Positions 21,392-33,575 of a stretch of DNA of 64,000 nt are shown here, one piece after another. The translations under genes were made by a program, and so were the position numbers. The stretch comes from Pinus tabuliformis (Eukaryota; Streptophyta; Pinopsida; Pinales; Pinaceae): NCBI GenBank assembly GCA_031772625.1, contig CM062816.1:1672796078-1672860077 (forward strand), in the 5' to 3' direction. Position 1 is the first letter of the stretch; each line of letters begins with the position of its first letter. The notes beneath the pieces are model-generated. The model was not told the origin of the DNA, searched no databases, and saw only the letters and a program-made list of their open reading frames with translations.

Positions 21392-22267
21392 TGTTAATTT
21401 TAGGCAACAATGGTATGTTCTATGCTTTAGAGAAATTTTACTTCAATTCCTTTATTAGCCCAGTGTCAATATTCATATTAGTAATCACATCAACATGATA
21501 GTAAAATGCAGATAAAACATAAACATAAACAGTAGAAGACAAGCCAAGACAAGAGGACACAAGATGTGGCACTAGTCAGGGACAAACCCCAATGTGGGGA
21601 AACCCTTTATCAAATCTTCTTTTAGTCTTCAATAGTTCAACAGAGAGAGATAGTACAATTTACAAATATTATAATTTATAACAACAACAAAAGAGCCCTA
21701 ACCAGAAAAGTCAACGCTGGTCGACAGGGAAGATTTGACCCTTAGCAAATCGGTCAACTTCAGTCAACTTCGGTCTCCAAATGACAAGATAAAACAACCC
21801 TCAAAACAGTGAAATTCAGCCTAGTCAAAGTCTGGTCAAACAACCCACCTGCGGTTAGCTCTAGCTGCAGTCAACACTTGGTCAAACTATCCAGAAATTT
21901 GGTCTCTTGAAATTTCGGATGTGTGGAGAGAGAGAGACCCAGAAATCCGTACCCAATCAATGAGGAGAGAGAGAGAGAAGTGTGAAGATGAGTGTGTCCA
22001 AATGAGGCTAAGTCACCTTCTATTTATATGCAACGTTTAGGATGAATAGACGTGACTGTTGGGCTTCTGAGCCTACATAAGTTTGCTAGGCGACCTTGAC
22101 AATTTGACCGTAATCAAAATAAATTTGTAATTTCATTTGTACATGTCAAAATCAGATGATCTTTAGATCAATCTTACACCTCTCAAAGAGAGGAATCCAA
22201 GAAAAATATGAGCTGTCATAAATAAGATGACCCATGTGGAGTTTGGCCCTAGTTGCTAATTTTAACA
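21392..22267 (-). repeat. copia-2 5' LTR
   Basis: 876 bp; begins TGTTAATTTTAGGCAACAATGG on the + strand and ends TTTTAACA at 22267. TATA-like word (+ strand tatttatatgcaacg near 22021) in the same place as copia-1. Confidence 0.93.
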
Positions 22268-22272
22268 CTAAG

Positions 22273-23747
22273 GCTTGGAGGTGACAAGGATAGACTTAGG
22301 ATAGGTACCCAACTTAAGAACAAGACTCAACTATCTGAAACAAGGCAAAGCATACCCTCCAAAGGCCTATCTAGAGCACAATGTGACCTAGGGTTTATGA
22401 ATATGCAAGGTTAATAGGCTTACCTAGGTACACAAGGCCAAGAAAATGCTTGAATAAATGGATATGATCAACTTCGAAAGAAACGAGCCTTCAACAAGCC
22501 CCAAGTTGAACCTTGGGGCTAAATTAGGATTGACCTAGGGAAAAAATTTCCTAGGGCATATTGTGTCAGCCCTAAAATAGAAGAATTAGCCATGGGAAAG
22601 AGGTGATTTTGAGGCAATGTCTTACCAACCACATGTTGAATCCTCCCACAAGCCAACACATGCTCCCTAACTGAATTTTAACCCCAAACCTAGCCTAGCA
22701 GCGTTCCTTAAGATCATGGAAATCTAAAATAGAAGAGAAATTAAATTTGTGGATAATTAGTGGCGTGATCAACAACGTGGAAAAGACCAGTGCTTGACCT
22801 TGGGTGATGGAGTCTAAAGGGGAATCTACTTAGGAGAAAATTAAACCCTAGACGGAGTAAGGCAATATGAAAATCCTAGTTTCATACCCTAGCTATCATT
22901 TTATGAGGGAACAAAGTTATTGAGGAAAGCTTGACATGAAGGATCACTCAAGGAATTGACACACAAAATATTTAAAGGGTAATGCACATAATGTCATTGC
23001 GAATATTTCATAGAAAAAATTTCAATAAAAACGTTACAATATACATTCCATGCAATAGCCATAAATATATTCAAATACATAGAATACTTACAAGAAAAAT
23101 GCATGATTGAATCCTTTATTGTTCCAAAATGACATCTCCAAATCAAGAGAATATCTTCATAAGAAAAAAGTCCACAAAAGATCACCTCTCCACGAGATAC
23201 AGGACAAATTTAAGCTAGGATGAAATCTCTAAGAAGGTCGGATTGATCCATAAATGATGATGAAAATGAAAATGTGACCTCTATTCATATGAGGCCTACA
23301 TCAAGTAATTTTACTCTAATGAAGGCCCTACAACAAGATAAACTTGGGTTACAAGCCAAACCACTAGTTAAATGACAAATGGACCATAAATGACCACACA
23401 TGTGAACTGTAGCCTCTCATAATGTTGATGTCATGCCATTTTAGGGCTTCAAATTTCATGCAGAGTTGTGTTGAAGTGTGAACGAGTTTCAAAGTGCTTG
23501 GATCAACTAAAATTTGAGGAATTGCCCTCAAATCCAACTCAAATCCTTCTTTGGGGACCCAAGTGCAGCTGGCGCACCATCATTTGGTCTCCATGGGTCT
23601 CTGATTGTCCAAATAAGGCCTCCTCTCTCCAATGTTAGGGTTTCTCTAGGTGTAAAAGGCCCTCCCTTGCCTCTTAGTGGGAGACTATCCCCATCTAGGC
23701 TCTGAATCAAGTCTTGCCCATCAAGTTGATTCAAGGCCATCCTAGGG
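22273..23747. other. unassigned interval
   Basis: No coding frame of note and no repeat partner seen in the window. It contains several cctagggtt/cctaggg words and purine-rich stretches. It probably continues after the solo LTR at 25547. Confidence 0.4.
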
Positions 23748-23966
23748 TGTTAAAATTAGAAACTAAGGCCAAACTCCATGTGGGTCATCTTATTTGTGGC
23801 ATCTGATATTTTTCTTGGACTCCTCTCATCGAGAGGTGTAGGATTGATCTAAAGATCATCCGGTTTCGATGAGTATTCATGGAGATATGAATTTATTTAT
23901 GTTTTGGGACAATTCGTCAAGGTCGGCCAGCAACCAAATAACCCCCACTTGTGCTCAACGTTTTAG

Positions 23967-23975
23967 TATAAAAGG
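23967..23975 (+). promoter_or_regulatory. TATA-like box of solo LTR
   Basis: TATAAAAGG in the same LTR position and orientation as in copia-1; a possible residual pol II promoter reading toward 25.5 kb. Confidence 0.5.
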
Positions 23976-24109
23976 AGGTGGCTTGATAGTCATTTACACA
24001 CACACTTCACTCTTGATTTCTTTCCACTTGTTGGTTTTAGTGGTAAGAGAAATCCAAGAGGATGAAGCCCTAAAAGCAGGTCTAGAAGGAGACCCTAAGA
24101 AGAGGTCTA

Positions 24110-24520
24110 ATACTACCCTAGCCGCAATCCTAAAAAAGGTGGTCTAAACACAGTCCAAGCAGGGAGATCTAGCACGGTGAAGGAGACCTAACAGTTGACC
24201 CTAATGCAATCCTATCATGCCCTAGCCGCAAGTCTTATCATGCCCTAGCTAAACACAGTCATGCCCTAATTCTATATGCTGTTTTGGAAGGGTTTGAGAC
24301 AACCCTTAGACGCAGCAAAAGGGATGCCCTAACCATAGTCAACAGAGGCTCCTAGCTGCAACAAAAGCAAGATCATTGAAGGGAGATCTATCCACGTTTA
24401 AGGGAGCTTCTATATGCAGCAAGATCCGTTTTCATGAGGAGGCCTTAAAGGAGCCCTAGTCGCAGATCTAGAAGACCTAGCCGCAACAAGAGAAGAGCCC
24501 TAGCCACAGCAGAAGGAGCC
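24110..24520. repeat. gccctagccgca-type short repeats in the solo LTR
   Basis: Words such as cctagccgca, gccctagc and aggagaccta recur at least eight times at irregular spacing. Shorter LTRs of the family have only a few related gccctaaccag words. Confidence 0.6.
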
Positions 24521-24939
24521 CTATGACAACGTGAAGAATGAATGTGTTTGGGTGCTAGCATGTGCTGTTGGTTAGGCTGAGTTTATGGGAAGACAACACT
24601 GCTGTTTGATGCCACAATTGTGTTAGGGAGATAGGTAAAAGCGTTGGGCTTGAAACTAACTCTAAGGGGCAACATGGAGGGTAGCATCTCATTGGAGGAA
24701 AACCGCAATCATAAGGAGCAATTTTGGGCCAGTTTTGATGGGTTGTTAGGGACTGTGGTTAGTACCCTAACCAGTCCTAGAATTGCAACATTGCAGCATG
24801 TTCAAGAGTTGACATTTATATAGGTTAAATGTCGCTGTGTTAATAATGATTGGGCATTATCTGGGATACGTTTGTTGCTATGTGCTAGGCCGCAGGCCAT
24901 GACACCATAGCAAGGGTTGTTATGGGCAGTCAAGGGTGT

Positions 24940-25180
24940 ACAACACAAGTGTATCAAGGTGCAACACAAGTGTATCAAGATGCAGCACAAGGAGATGCAC
25001 CATGATGGGCATAGTAAGGTACAGTTTGGAGATGCGACACAAGGAGGTACAACATGGTGATATGGTGCAACAATATGATGTGTGCAACATGATGATGAAT
25101 AACAACATGTTGGGTACAACATGATGAGGTACAACTCAGCTGTGGTGCAGCATGGTGCAACACCGTGATAGATATAGCAA
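24940..25180. repeat. degenerate minisatellite (gtgcaacacaag/gtgcaacatg) in the solo LTR
   Basis: acaagtgtatcaaggtgca and acaagtgtatcaagatgca are adjacent near-identical units, followed by many gtgcaacat/gtacaacatg variants. The 130-codon minus-strand ORF across it is Cys/His-rich low complexity and not a gene. Confidence 0.75.
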
Positions 25181-25551
25181 GGTGATGGAATCACCTGAGT
25201 CCATATCAGCTACCTCATGAGACATCTTCTTAGAGAAGATCTATACTCTTATCTTGTCAAGCCAAAGTGTTGAATTTTGATGTATATGTACTATCTCTCT
25301 CTCTGCTGAACTATTGAAGAACATAGAAGAAGAATTGATCAAGGGTTTCCCCACATTGAGGTTTGTCCCTAGCTAACGCCACATCTTGTGTCCTCTTGTC
25401 TTGGCTTGTATTTTGTGATTTATGTTTATGTTCTATCTGCATTTTACTATCATGCTAAATGTGATTGCTAATCTGGAATTGATATTGAGCTAATATGAAA
25501 ATTGAAGTAAATTTGCTATCAGCATAGAACATACCTAAAATTAACATGGGG

Positions 25552-27560
25552 GCACACTGGGTCAAGTGGTGTCATCATGAACAATCCTAAATGCTAGGTC
25601 AAATTAGACCAACAACCTAGGCCTTGAGGGTGCTTTGGCAGATGAAACATCTGCTCATGATGTCAGGAGGCTCAACTCTCTCAACGATGTATCTGCTAAG
25701 CCATATATTTCTTTGAAGAGGCCTGAGTACCTATGGAGTGGGTGCCCTCAAGGCTTGGGCTGATGTGGACCACCTAGGAGGAAAAACATGAACTCAAGTG
25801 AAAGCAACCATCCATTAAAGACTAAGATCATGTATGCATCTAAGTGGATCATGTTAAGGGCATGCTAATACTTCAAACAAGGATCATGTTACGGTATATA
25901 AGTACACCAAGTCCTGTAAAGATGTTCCCTACCTTAATAGAGGTGGCTAAAAGTCAACCCTATTAGGTCTTCCAACCCTCAAGGGGAAGTGACGCTTCCA
26001 AGGTCAACCCCTCAATCAATAGTTGTTAGTGTAAATATGTGAAAATAAAGGGGAAAAGGCTTCACGGCCAAGTGCCATGGTCAAAGGGACTAGCTAATGG
26101 AGTGTCCAGATTCTGAGTGCATGGATGTAAAGGAGGGAGCAATCATGGAGGTATGAGTTACTATGCTTGGCCTAATTTTTCCACCCCTCTTGTGTGCCTT
26201 TTACTTCTTGATAATTCTTTGTATTACCTCATATAGCTCAAGAGTTAGGGCTTGTTCTATATGATGTAGCATTTTTATTACCCCTTAAGATGAGTCAATT
26301 CATTGCTCATCATGTTTGTGACATGTAAGGGTTCCTTTTGATATGAAGGAACATCCTGTTCTCAGGAACCGGGTGATGGCCAATGAGGAGGGTAGAGCTC
26401 ATGCTAAGCGTTTTCCCACACACTAACTTATGCACTGGCCATCTTGTACTGGCCATCTTTTGCATTTTGATTTTCTTCTTTTTCCTTCTTTTTGGCCATG
26501 ACATGGTTTTTCATTCTTTAAGCCGCATCAACCTCTAGGGAAATATTTTTCCAGCGCTAATCAAGGAATGTCATTTGAGTGCCAAATACCAAATAACTAA
26601 TGACAAGCTAGACCCAAAGAATGGATATGGTATATGGGGCTTGTAATGTGTCATGGAAGGTGTGAAGTATGGTGTAAGGGAGTAATGAACACACCATCTC
26701 AATCTGTGTCTTCCAAGTAGTGCCCCTCCTATAAACATAAGGCCTCAATGGAGGTCCCACTAGACTATGGTTAAAGATTAACCCCATTGGTAAGGTGAGA
26801 GAACAAATTTGTAGTTAAGATCATTCAATCTTCCAGATAACCCCTTTATACATACTAAATGTCCACAATAAACAATCATAAGCACTTGATTGCAAAATGA
26901 TCAAAGTACCTTTTGAATAGTATCCCACCTTCGACCAAGTGGTAATGCCAGATGGGGAGAGGCACATTGCTGATGAAAATGACAGAGGCACATAGCATAT
27001 CATCGTCAAATAATGGTTGTCAAGGGTTGTTGGCTGGCTAGCCATCCGCCTGGCTGTCAAATACAGGAGAAAGTTTTCTCCTATGGGGTTATCCAATTTG
27101 GTGGGTAACAAGTCCAATGATCAAAAAGTTATAGAAGAATTTAGCTTTGTTAAAGATTGACTAATTTTAAATAAGACCGAAGGTCCATGCCATTGTATCC
27201 TCACTTTGTGATTTATACTAGGTTGGTAGGATGTATAATCAATTTTGTAATGAAGATGATCTCATCAATAAATTGCAAACATCTTATTGGTTGTCTAGTC
27301 ATGTTGAAAAAATTAAACGAAAGTCTGTAAGATGACACCTAACAAACAACAAATTTGAACAATATACACAGTTAGAAAGGACATGAGTTTGGATCTTCGA
27401 TGTTTAAATTTTAAGTGCTAAAAGAGCTTCAAATATGGGTGGATAAGGAATGGCTTGACGCAAAGTATAATTGAACATGGATGGAACATTATAGTATTCA
27501 TGCTAGGGGTTTGGCATCGTGGGCTTCAAGGGAGGAAAGCAAAAAAGTCAGTTTGAGAAT
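25552..27560. other. unassigned interval
   Basis: AT-rich, no coding frame longer than about 100 codons and no motif recognised. A local inverted word ggctggctagccatcc lies near 27030. Confidence 0.4.
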
Positions 27561-29774
27561 CTTAGAACTTGTATTTGTTCTTTGGGTGGTGTTATACAAT
27601 AGATAGAATTTGAATTAGTGCTTCACCTTTGTGGCATTACAAATGGAGAAGATGGAAAAAATGAGCAAGAGATTAAGAGCAAAACTAAAATCAATGAATA
27701 AATCATGTCAAAGTCCGTACATCATTGAAGGCATCTAAGCATATGAAATCTTCACAAAGTTGCTACATTTATTGAAATGTCTAGAATAGTAGCGAAGCAA
27801 AATAATTATGTCAAAGCAACCCCAGTTGGAAATATAGAACAATTTATTTTGTTTATGTTTTGTATTATCTATCTTATTCAGATTGAATTCTCCTTTACCA
27901 TTAGTCTATCAATTGTGGTGGAAGTCTATAAGCCATGTCTTTTGATTTCTTTGTGGAGTATCTTTGTGTTTGGATATTGCACACTGTCATGCCTCAATAT
28001 TCAAAGACAATTATGATTAGCTCATTTCGTATGTTTTAATTGTTATCTTTATCCTACCTCACAATATAAACTCAAATTTTCACAAAATAAACTCAGATTT
28101 CTCAATTAATAAAGAAGCAACCTTTCTTCCATTTTCAGTGGAGTTACACAGATGCTTTGCCCCCTATATTATGAAGGATATGTTCTTCTATATCTGCTAT
28201 TCAACTTTATGAGTTTGCAGTTTGGTTGTGAAGATGACCAGAACAATAGAATAAAAATATGTAGTTCTTCACAACTTTAGATGCTACAGAGCACTCATGT
28301 GGATGGAATTCCTCAACAACATTAACCACTTTAGGACAATGATATAACCGATGCTTCCATGGTCTTATGATGACACACTTCGGTCCCACTGTGGGCTGAA
28401 TTGTGCAACATCAACAAACATTGGCATCATTTTTTCTTTTGACACATTTCTCAAAAGACCTAGTCTGTCAAAACCTATGGAACTTTATTTGTGATGATTT
28501 GTAGCAAATACTGGCCACTGATACAATAGAAGTTTAAGAGAGCAATTGCTAATGTATTGTGGTAGAAATAAAGATATTATTTAACCTTTATGCATAATTT
28601 ATTCGCTTTTGACAAACCATTACTCCCACTAGAGGAGAATTTAGAATTCATAGATCTTTTCAAGACCTCTTAGAACCCGTATTTGTTCTTTGGGTGGTGT
28701 TATACAATAGATAGAATTTCAATTGGTTCTTCACCTTTGTGGCATTACAAATGGAGAAGATGGCAAAAATGAGCAAGAGATTAAGAGCAAAACTAAAATC
28801 AATGAATAAATCATTTCAAAGTTCGTGCATCATTGAAGGCATCTAAGCATAAGAAATCTTCACAAAGTTGCTACATTTATTGACATGGCTAGAATAGTAG
28901 CTAAGCAAAACAATTATGTTAAAGCAACCCCAGTTGGAAATATAGAACAATTTATTTTGTTTATGTTTTATATTACCTATCTTATTTAGATTGAATTCTC
29001 CTTTATCATTAGTATATCAATTGTGGTGGAAGTCTATAAGCCATGTCTTTTGATTTCTTTGTGGGGTATCTTTGTGTTTGGATATTGCATACTGTCATGC
29101 CTCAATCTTCAAAGCCAATTATGATCAGCTCATTTCGTATGTCGTAATTGTTATCTTTATCCTGCCTCACAATATAAACTCAATTTTTCACAAAATAAAC
29201 TCAGATTTCTCAATTAATATAGAAGCAAGATTTCTTCCAATTTTAGTGGAGTTACACAGATGCTTCCCCCCCTATATTATGAAGGATATGTTATTCTATA
29301 TCTGTTATTCAACTTTATGAGTTTGCAGTTTGGTTGTGAAGATGACCAGAACAATGGAATAAAAATATGTAGTTCTTCACAACTTTAGATGCTACATAGC
29401 ACTCATGTGGATGGAATTCCTCAACAACATTAACCACTTTAGGACAATGATATAACCGATGCTTCAATGGTCTTATGATGACACATTCCAGTCCTATTGT
29501 GGTCTGAATTGTGCAACATCAACAAACATTGGCATCATTTTTTATTTTGACACATTTCTCAAAAGACCTAATCTGTCGAGACCTATGGAACTTTATCTGT
29601 GGTGATTTGTAGCAAATACTAGCCATTGATACAATAGAATTTTAAGAGAGCAATTACTAATATATTGCAGTAGAAATAAAGATGTTATGCAACCTTTATG
29701 CATAATTTATTAGTTTTTGACAAACCATTACTCCCACTAGAGGAGAATCTAGAATTCATAGATCTTTTCAAGAC
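27561..29774. repeat. 1.1-kb tandem segmental duplication (two copies)
   Basis: 27561-28668 and 28669-29774 align over their whole length with only scattered differences, both starting cttagaac and ending agatcttttcaagac. Neither copy holds a clear gene; short ORFs differ between copies because of single-base changes. The left flank (gagaat) and right flank (tttaga) share no long element ends, so unequal exchange or replication slippage is more likely than transposition. Confidence 0.92.
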
Positions 29775-30045
29775 TTTAGAAGAGTTGAATATGATAGTCC
29801 AAAGCCTCTCTTCATGTAGGCTAATTAAGGCTTTAAGAAGCATTTCTAGAGAAGGTATAGTACCATTATGAAATTCATTAGGAGAAACATCGATGAAGTC
29901 ATAATGCCTAATTTCATTAGGTAGCCTTTGAAGAAACTAAACAAAGAAACTATTATCACCCAAATTAGTAGGCATGCCAAGGTCCTTGCAAGCTGCGAAG
30001 ATGGCACACATGAGGAAGGTGTTCATTGTCACCTTGGGACAATTC
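29775..30045 (-). pseudogene. unknown coding remnant on minus strand
   Basis: A frame from an ATG at about 30033 runs roughly 85 codons with one stop: MNTFLMCAIFAACKDLGMPT, then after the stop FLQRLPNEIRHYDFIDVSP and IPSLEMLLKALISLHEERLW. The composition and codon use look like a real protein, but I do not recognise it. It runs into the end of the 1.1-kb duplication, so the duplication may have taken the rest of an exon. Confidence 0.35.
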
Positions 30046-31655
30046 CTCACTCTTTAAGACCAACTCATACTTGAATGGTTATGGGAGGATCCCCTTTGTG
30101 AGATATTTCACACAACAATTAGTAGAATAATGCCTTCAATGGTGTGTTGGGTAAAGAGAAGAGTTAGTTGTTTACTATTTAATTGATCCAGAAATGTAAC
30201 TTATGTAGAAAAATAATGCAAACTAGCAAGGTAATTTAGTAAAAACTCACTATAACAATCAAATATATAGTTTAAATGAATATATACTTAATGTACTTAC
30301 CAAAAATATGTTGCCCCTTATATGTATCTTTGGTAAGATGTTGTTTTGTGTTCTTGTCTTGTCACTGTAGATCTGAAAAATGAAGAAAAATGTAGAAAAA
30401 AAACAAGGAGATTCATTTACAAGGAGACCAAAAAGTGTATATACACTCTAGATTACAAATATAGGGGTGGGGGAAACTAGGACAACAAATATATGTTAAA
30501 TTTTTCCTTCGTTGAGCTTCATATCTACAACAAATTAATGTTTCCAGCAAGATGGAAACTTGTTGCAGAGGTCCTTCAGTCAAATCCCCACTCAGTAAAA
30601 ATCCAAAAAATTATTCCAGCTTACAAATTGACTTCGAATTGTTGGAATCCATTATAAATAGTCATAAATTGATGAAATAAGCTTGAAAAATAAATTTAAT
30701 AACTATCCCAAAGGTTTTTAAAGTAAATACTTGGAGGAGACCATAATTCCACGAATTCTACAAAAAAAAAAAAAAAATTGATGTATGGTTGTAATAAAAC
30801 ATAGATGTACATAAATAGCTCAATATACCCATGAAATATGTCTGGAAAGCTTTAACTAAGGTATAGTGATTCATTGGATAAAATGTGAAACATGTGTTGA
30901 AATATTTAATTAAGGTATAGTGATTCATTGGATAAAATGTGAAAGGGTTACATGCTCATCTTAAGATAAAATATTATGAAAAAAATGAAGCGAGGAAACA
31001 TTTTATTTTATTTAATAAAATAGATAGTTAAAGGATTTTGGATTTTTTAAAAGAAAAATGGTTGTTGAGATATGCTCACCTTGGCCATAGTTTCACCTTT
31101 GAAGTGTTGGGTTGTGAATCACATTCACTGTTAAGTTGACCTTGGAACCTAGACATTAGATGGGCTTAGAGTTGAGAAGACTATGTAATGCCCACTTTTG
31201 TCTAAGATACTTCACAAGCTTCTGGATCCAACTAGGAGTGACTTATAGCGAAGTGTCTCCAATCTTTAGGTCAATTATGGGGTAAAAGAGATCTTCAATA
31301 TCCAATAAGGGAAATAATGGAGACTAACACCCTGGTTACTCCAAATACATGGTTATGCAACACCTCAATGGATCATCCCTCCAACCTTTGTACAAACCTA
31401 AGTGTCAATGTGATTATTTTATTTACAACTATTACAATAGGAGCCAATAAAAAGAAAAATAGAAAAGGTCAACCCATAAATTGTACACAAGATGTTTTCA
31501 AACAAGTGCTACATAGTAGCTAGCCCCTGTTTAGTTTAAATATAGTTAAATTAAAATATATGTTATTGTTAAATATGTTATGCTTATTATTAATTTGTAC
31601 TATATACCTACCCATTAGCCATGAAATCGATCTTAACATTCATTAACTCTAGAAT
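30046..31655. other. AT-rich unassigned interval
   Basis: Holds homopolymer A-runs (near 30760) and a 34-bp direct repeat at 30857-30890 and 30911-30944. No gene or element recognised. Confidence 0.4.
30857..30944. repeat. 34-bp direct repeat
   Basis: taaggtatagtgattcattg and the following aataaaatgtgaaa-type bases occur identically at 30857-30890 and 30911-30944, 54 bases apart. Confidence 0.9.
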
Positions 31656-31673
31656 AAGTGTGACCTAAAGAGT
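31656..31673. repeat. target site duplication of LINE A (left copy)
   Basis: aagtgtgacctaaagagt is identical to 37965-37982. The two leading A bases could come from the poly(A) tail on the right side. Confidence 0.95.
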
Positions 31674-31825
31674 GGATGGAAGCCGTTCGTACGGGGCTAG
31701 GGTAAAACCCTAGGGTTGTTACAGTTACTGCAGACAGACGTCTTTGTTCCAGTGCCGCGTTCTGTTTACCCTGCCGTTTCCGTTCACACACCTATCGCTT
31801 TCAGTTATAGACCTCTGGCTGGAAT

Positions 31826-33575
31826 ATGGGGGATAATATGGAGGTTGAAGCGGTGGATTATTCCGAGGAGCCTTTCCCGGATCGCGTTATCTTTGGAAAC
31901 CCTAGCTTCTCCCGCACTCTGCCGCTTGACTCCGCTATTTCGATGTCTGTCCCGGAACCGCCTTTGTCCTCGCCTGTCGTCTCCTTTCCTCAGCATTGCT
32001 CGGCTCCCCTACCCTTCGGGTTGCATTTTGTGGATTCTCCGGGCTTCGAAGTCCCTCCTCTGTCACCGGGCACCCTCCACATCTTATCCTCGCACACACC
32101 CCCCTCACCCTCTTTTGACCCTCATTCATCTTTCTTCACTGTTCCCTCTGTTGACATCCTGGTTACCACAACAGCCCAACAAACCCCCTGCTCGGGAGCT
32201 TGATCATCTGGCTGTTTCGAGACCCCTGCAGTTAAGGTTAGACCGGCAAAACAAAACCCTCCGGAAGGCGTCCCAAACCCTCTGGTGGACCACCCATCGG
32301 CTCCTCGCACCAGCAAAAGGAAGACTAAGTGCATCAAGGCGACCTCAAAGGATATCACCATCAGATTTGGCGAGACCTCGGCTATTGGTGAATTTGCTAT
32401 CATGGCATGCATGGTGCTGGTTGGACATGTCCGTGGTCAGGCGTATTCAGCCAACAGGCTGTCTCAGTGGGTTAAGGAGATTTGGGGAGGGTTACTGAAG
32501 GAACTACCAGAGGTTCATGTTTTGCCCAGGGGTTGGTTCTCCCTGCATTTTGCAAAGGAAAACTACACGGACTTGGTACTGGCCAGGTACTGGCACATTG
32601 AGATGGCCCCGGTCCTTCTCAAACAGTGGAGCCCTTTATTCGACCCTGAAGGTGAACAAATTGGGGCAGGTCCGCTTCGGGTGCACTTGCCAGGGCTACC
32701 ACTACAGTTCTGGAGTGAGGAGGTTTTTTATCAGGATTGGCAATGCTCTGGGCACATACTTAGATCATGACTGTACCTTTGTGGAGTCCAAAAACAGAAC
32801 CCTCGCAAGCATTTTGGTCCACTTGGATACCCGTGAGAGCTTGGAGGAAAATATTACTCTATAGTGGGGGAAGTACATCAGAGTACAGATCTTGGATTAA
32901 GAAGGGGTGCCATTTCACTGTAGATGATGTCACAAGGTAGGACATATCTTCAAAGAATGCCCTCTCAATCGGAGAACAGAGGACTCACCTAAAATCACGC
33001 CTGCACCTTCCAGGGTAAATTCTCCGGTCAATTCGCGCCTCTCGCACTTAGGTCCAGCGCCAGCGGTTATCTCTCCAATCTCAAAGACAGTGGACAGAGG
33101 AACCAGACAGTCTTCGCCACCGATGACCAGGGCCCGCTCTGCCGCGGAAGCCACGATTGCTTCGGGTACCTCTCTGAACCCTCCTCTCTCATCATTTGAT
33201 TTTACCTCTTATATGGCAGCCTCACCGATTCAGACTTCAATGGCTCAATGTATCATGTCTACCCCTCTGCTCATTGTCACTACCGCCCCCTCATTGTCCG
33301 CTCCTTCCACATCCACTGTATCGCCGTCATCCTCAGGGTTGTCACCCCCTCACCAATATTTCCTTCGCTCCAGGTCCCACACCAAGGAACTCCCGGTCCG
33401 TCAGACTGGTCTAGGTCTTATGATGCCTGGCGCCATCCCCCTATCATCCAGGGGTAGGAAGTCAGATCTCTCCAAGGCAATCAGGAGGGCTGGGGCGGAG
33501 GTCGCTTCTGGTCGCCAATCCACTATTGATGGGGTCCTTAGAGCAGGACATACCCCGCACGGTGTCCCTCCATGA
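31826..33575 (+). pseudogene. LINE A ORF1 protein (RNA-binding)
   Basis: ATG at 31826 (MGDNMEVEAVDYSEEPFPD) opens a Pro/Ser-rich N-terminus; a stop TGA at 32201 breaks the frame, which then continues to a DUF4283-like domain (HIEMAPVLLKQWSPLFDPE, LRVHLPGLPLQFWSEE). After a frameshift near 32735 the zinc knuckle is CR*CHKVGHIFKECPL with a stop at one position. A Ser/Thr/Pro-rich tail ends in TGA at 33573-33575, overlapping the ORF2 ATG. ORF1p binds LINE RNA as a chaperone. Confidence 0.88.

Larger units (their letters stand above)
16218..22267 (-). mobile_element. Ty1/copia retrotransposon copia-2 (sister of copia-1)
   Basis: LTRs 16218-17109 and 21392-22267 share the TGTTAATTTT...AATTTTAACA ends with copia-1. 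Flanks ctaac (16213-16217) and ctaag (22268-22272) are a 5-bp duplication with one change. The minus strand carries gag, protease, integrase and RNase H as in copia-1, but most of RT is deleted at about 18185 and a 140-bp foreign segment lies at 18475-18614. Gag is more complete than in copia-1. Confidence 0.95.
23748..25546 (+). mobile_element. oversized solo LTR of the copia-1/copia-2 family
   Basis: Begins TGTTAAAATTAG and ends AAAATTAACA; both terminal parts match the reverse complement of the copia-1/2 LTRs (for example ggccaaactccatgtgggtcat at the start and gatttatgtttatgttctat near the end). Flanks taggg (23743-23747) and tgggg (25547-25551) form a 5-bp duplication with one change. 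It is about twice the length of the other LTRs owing to expanded central repeats (24100-25190). No internal domain is present, so it arose by LTR-LTR recombination. Confidence 0.88.

Noticed and set aside
23514-23740. Overlapping ORFs on both strands near 23.6 kb
   Set aside because: Short, no motif, mirror images of each other in unassigned sequence.
24802-25194. 130-codon minus-strand ORF rich in Cys and His
   Set aside because: It is the translation of the gtgcaaca/gtacaaca minisatellite in the solo LTR; composition follows the repeat.
27561-29774. LTR pair of a retroelement
   Set aside because: The two 1.1-kb copies abut with no internal domain, no TG/CA ends and no primer site.
31716-32498. 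260-codon + strand ORF overlapping LINE A ORF1
   Set aside because: Alternate frame of the GC-rich ORF1; the DUF4283 and N-terminal motifs are in the other frame.
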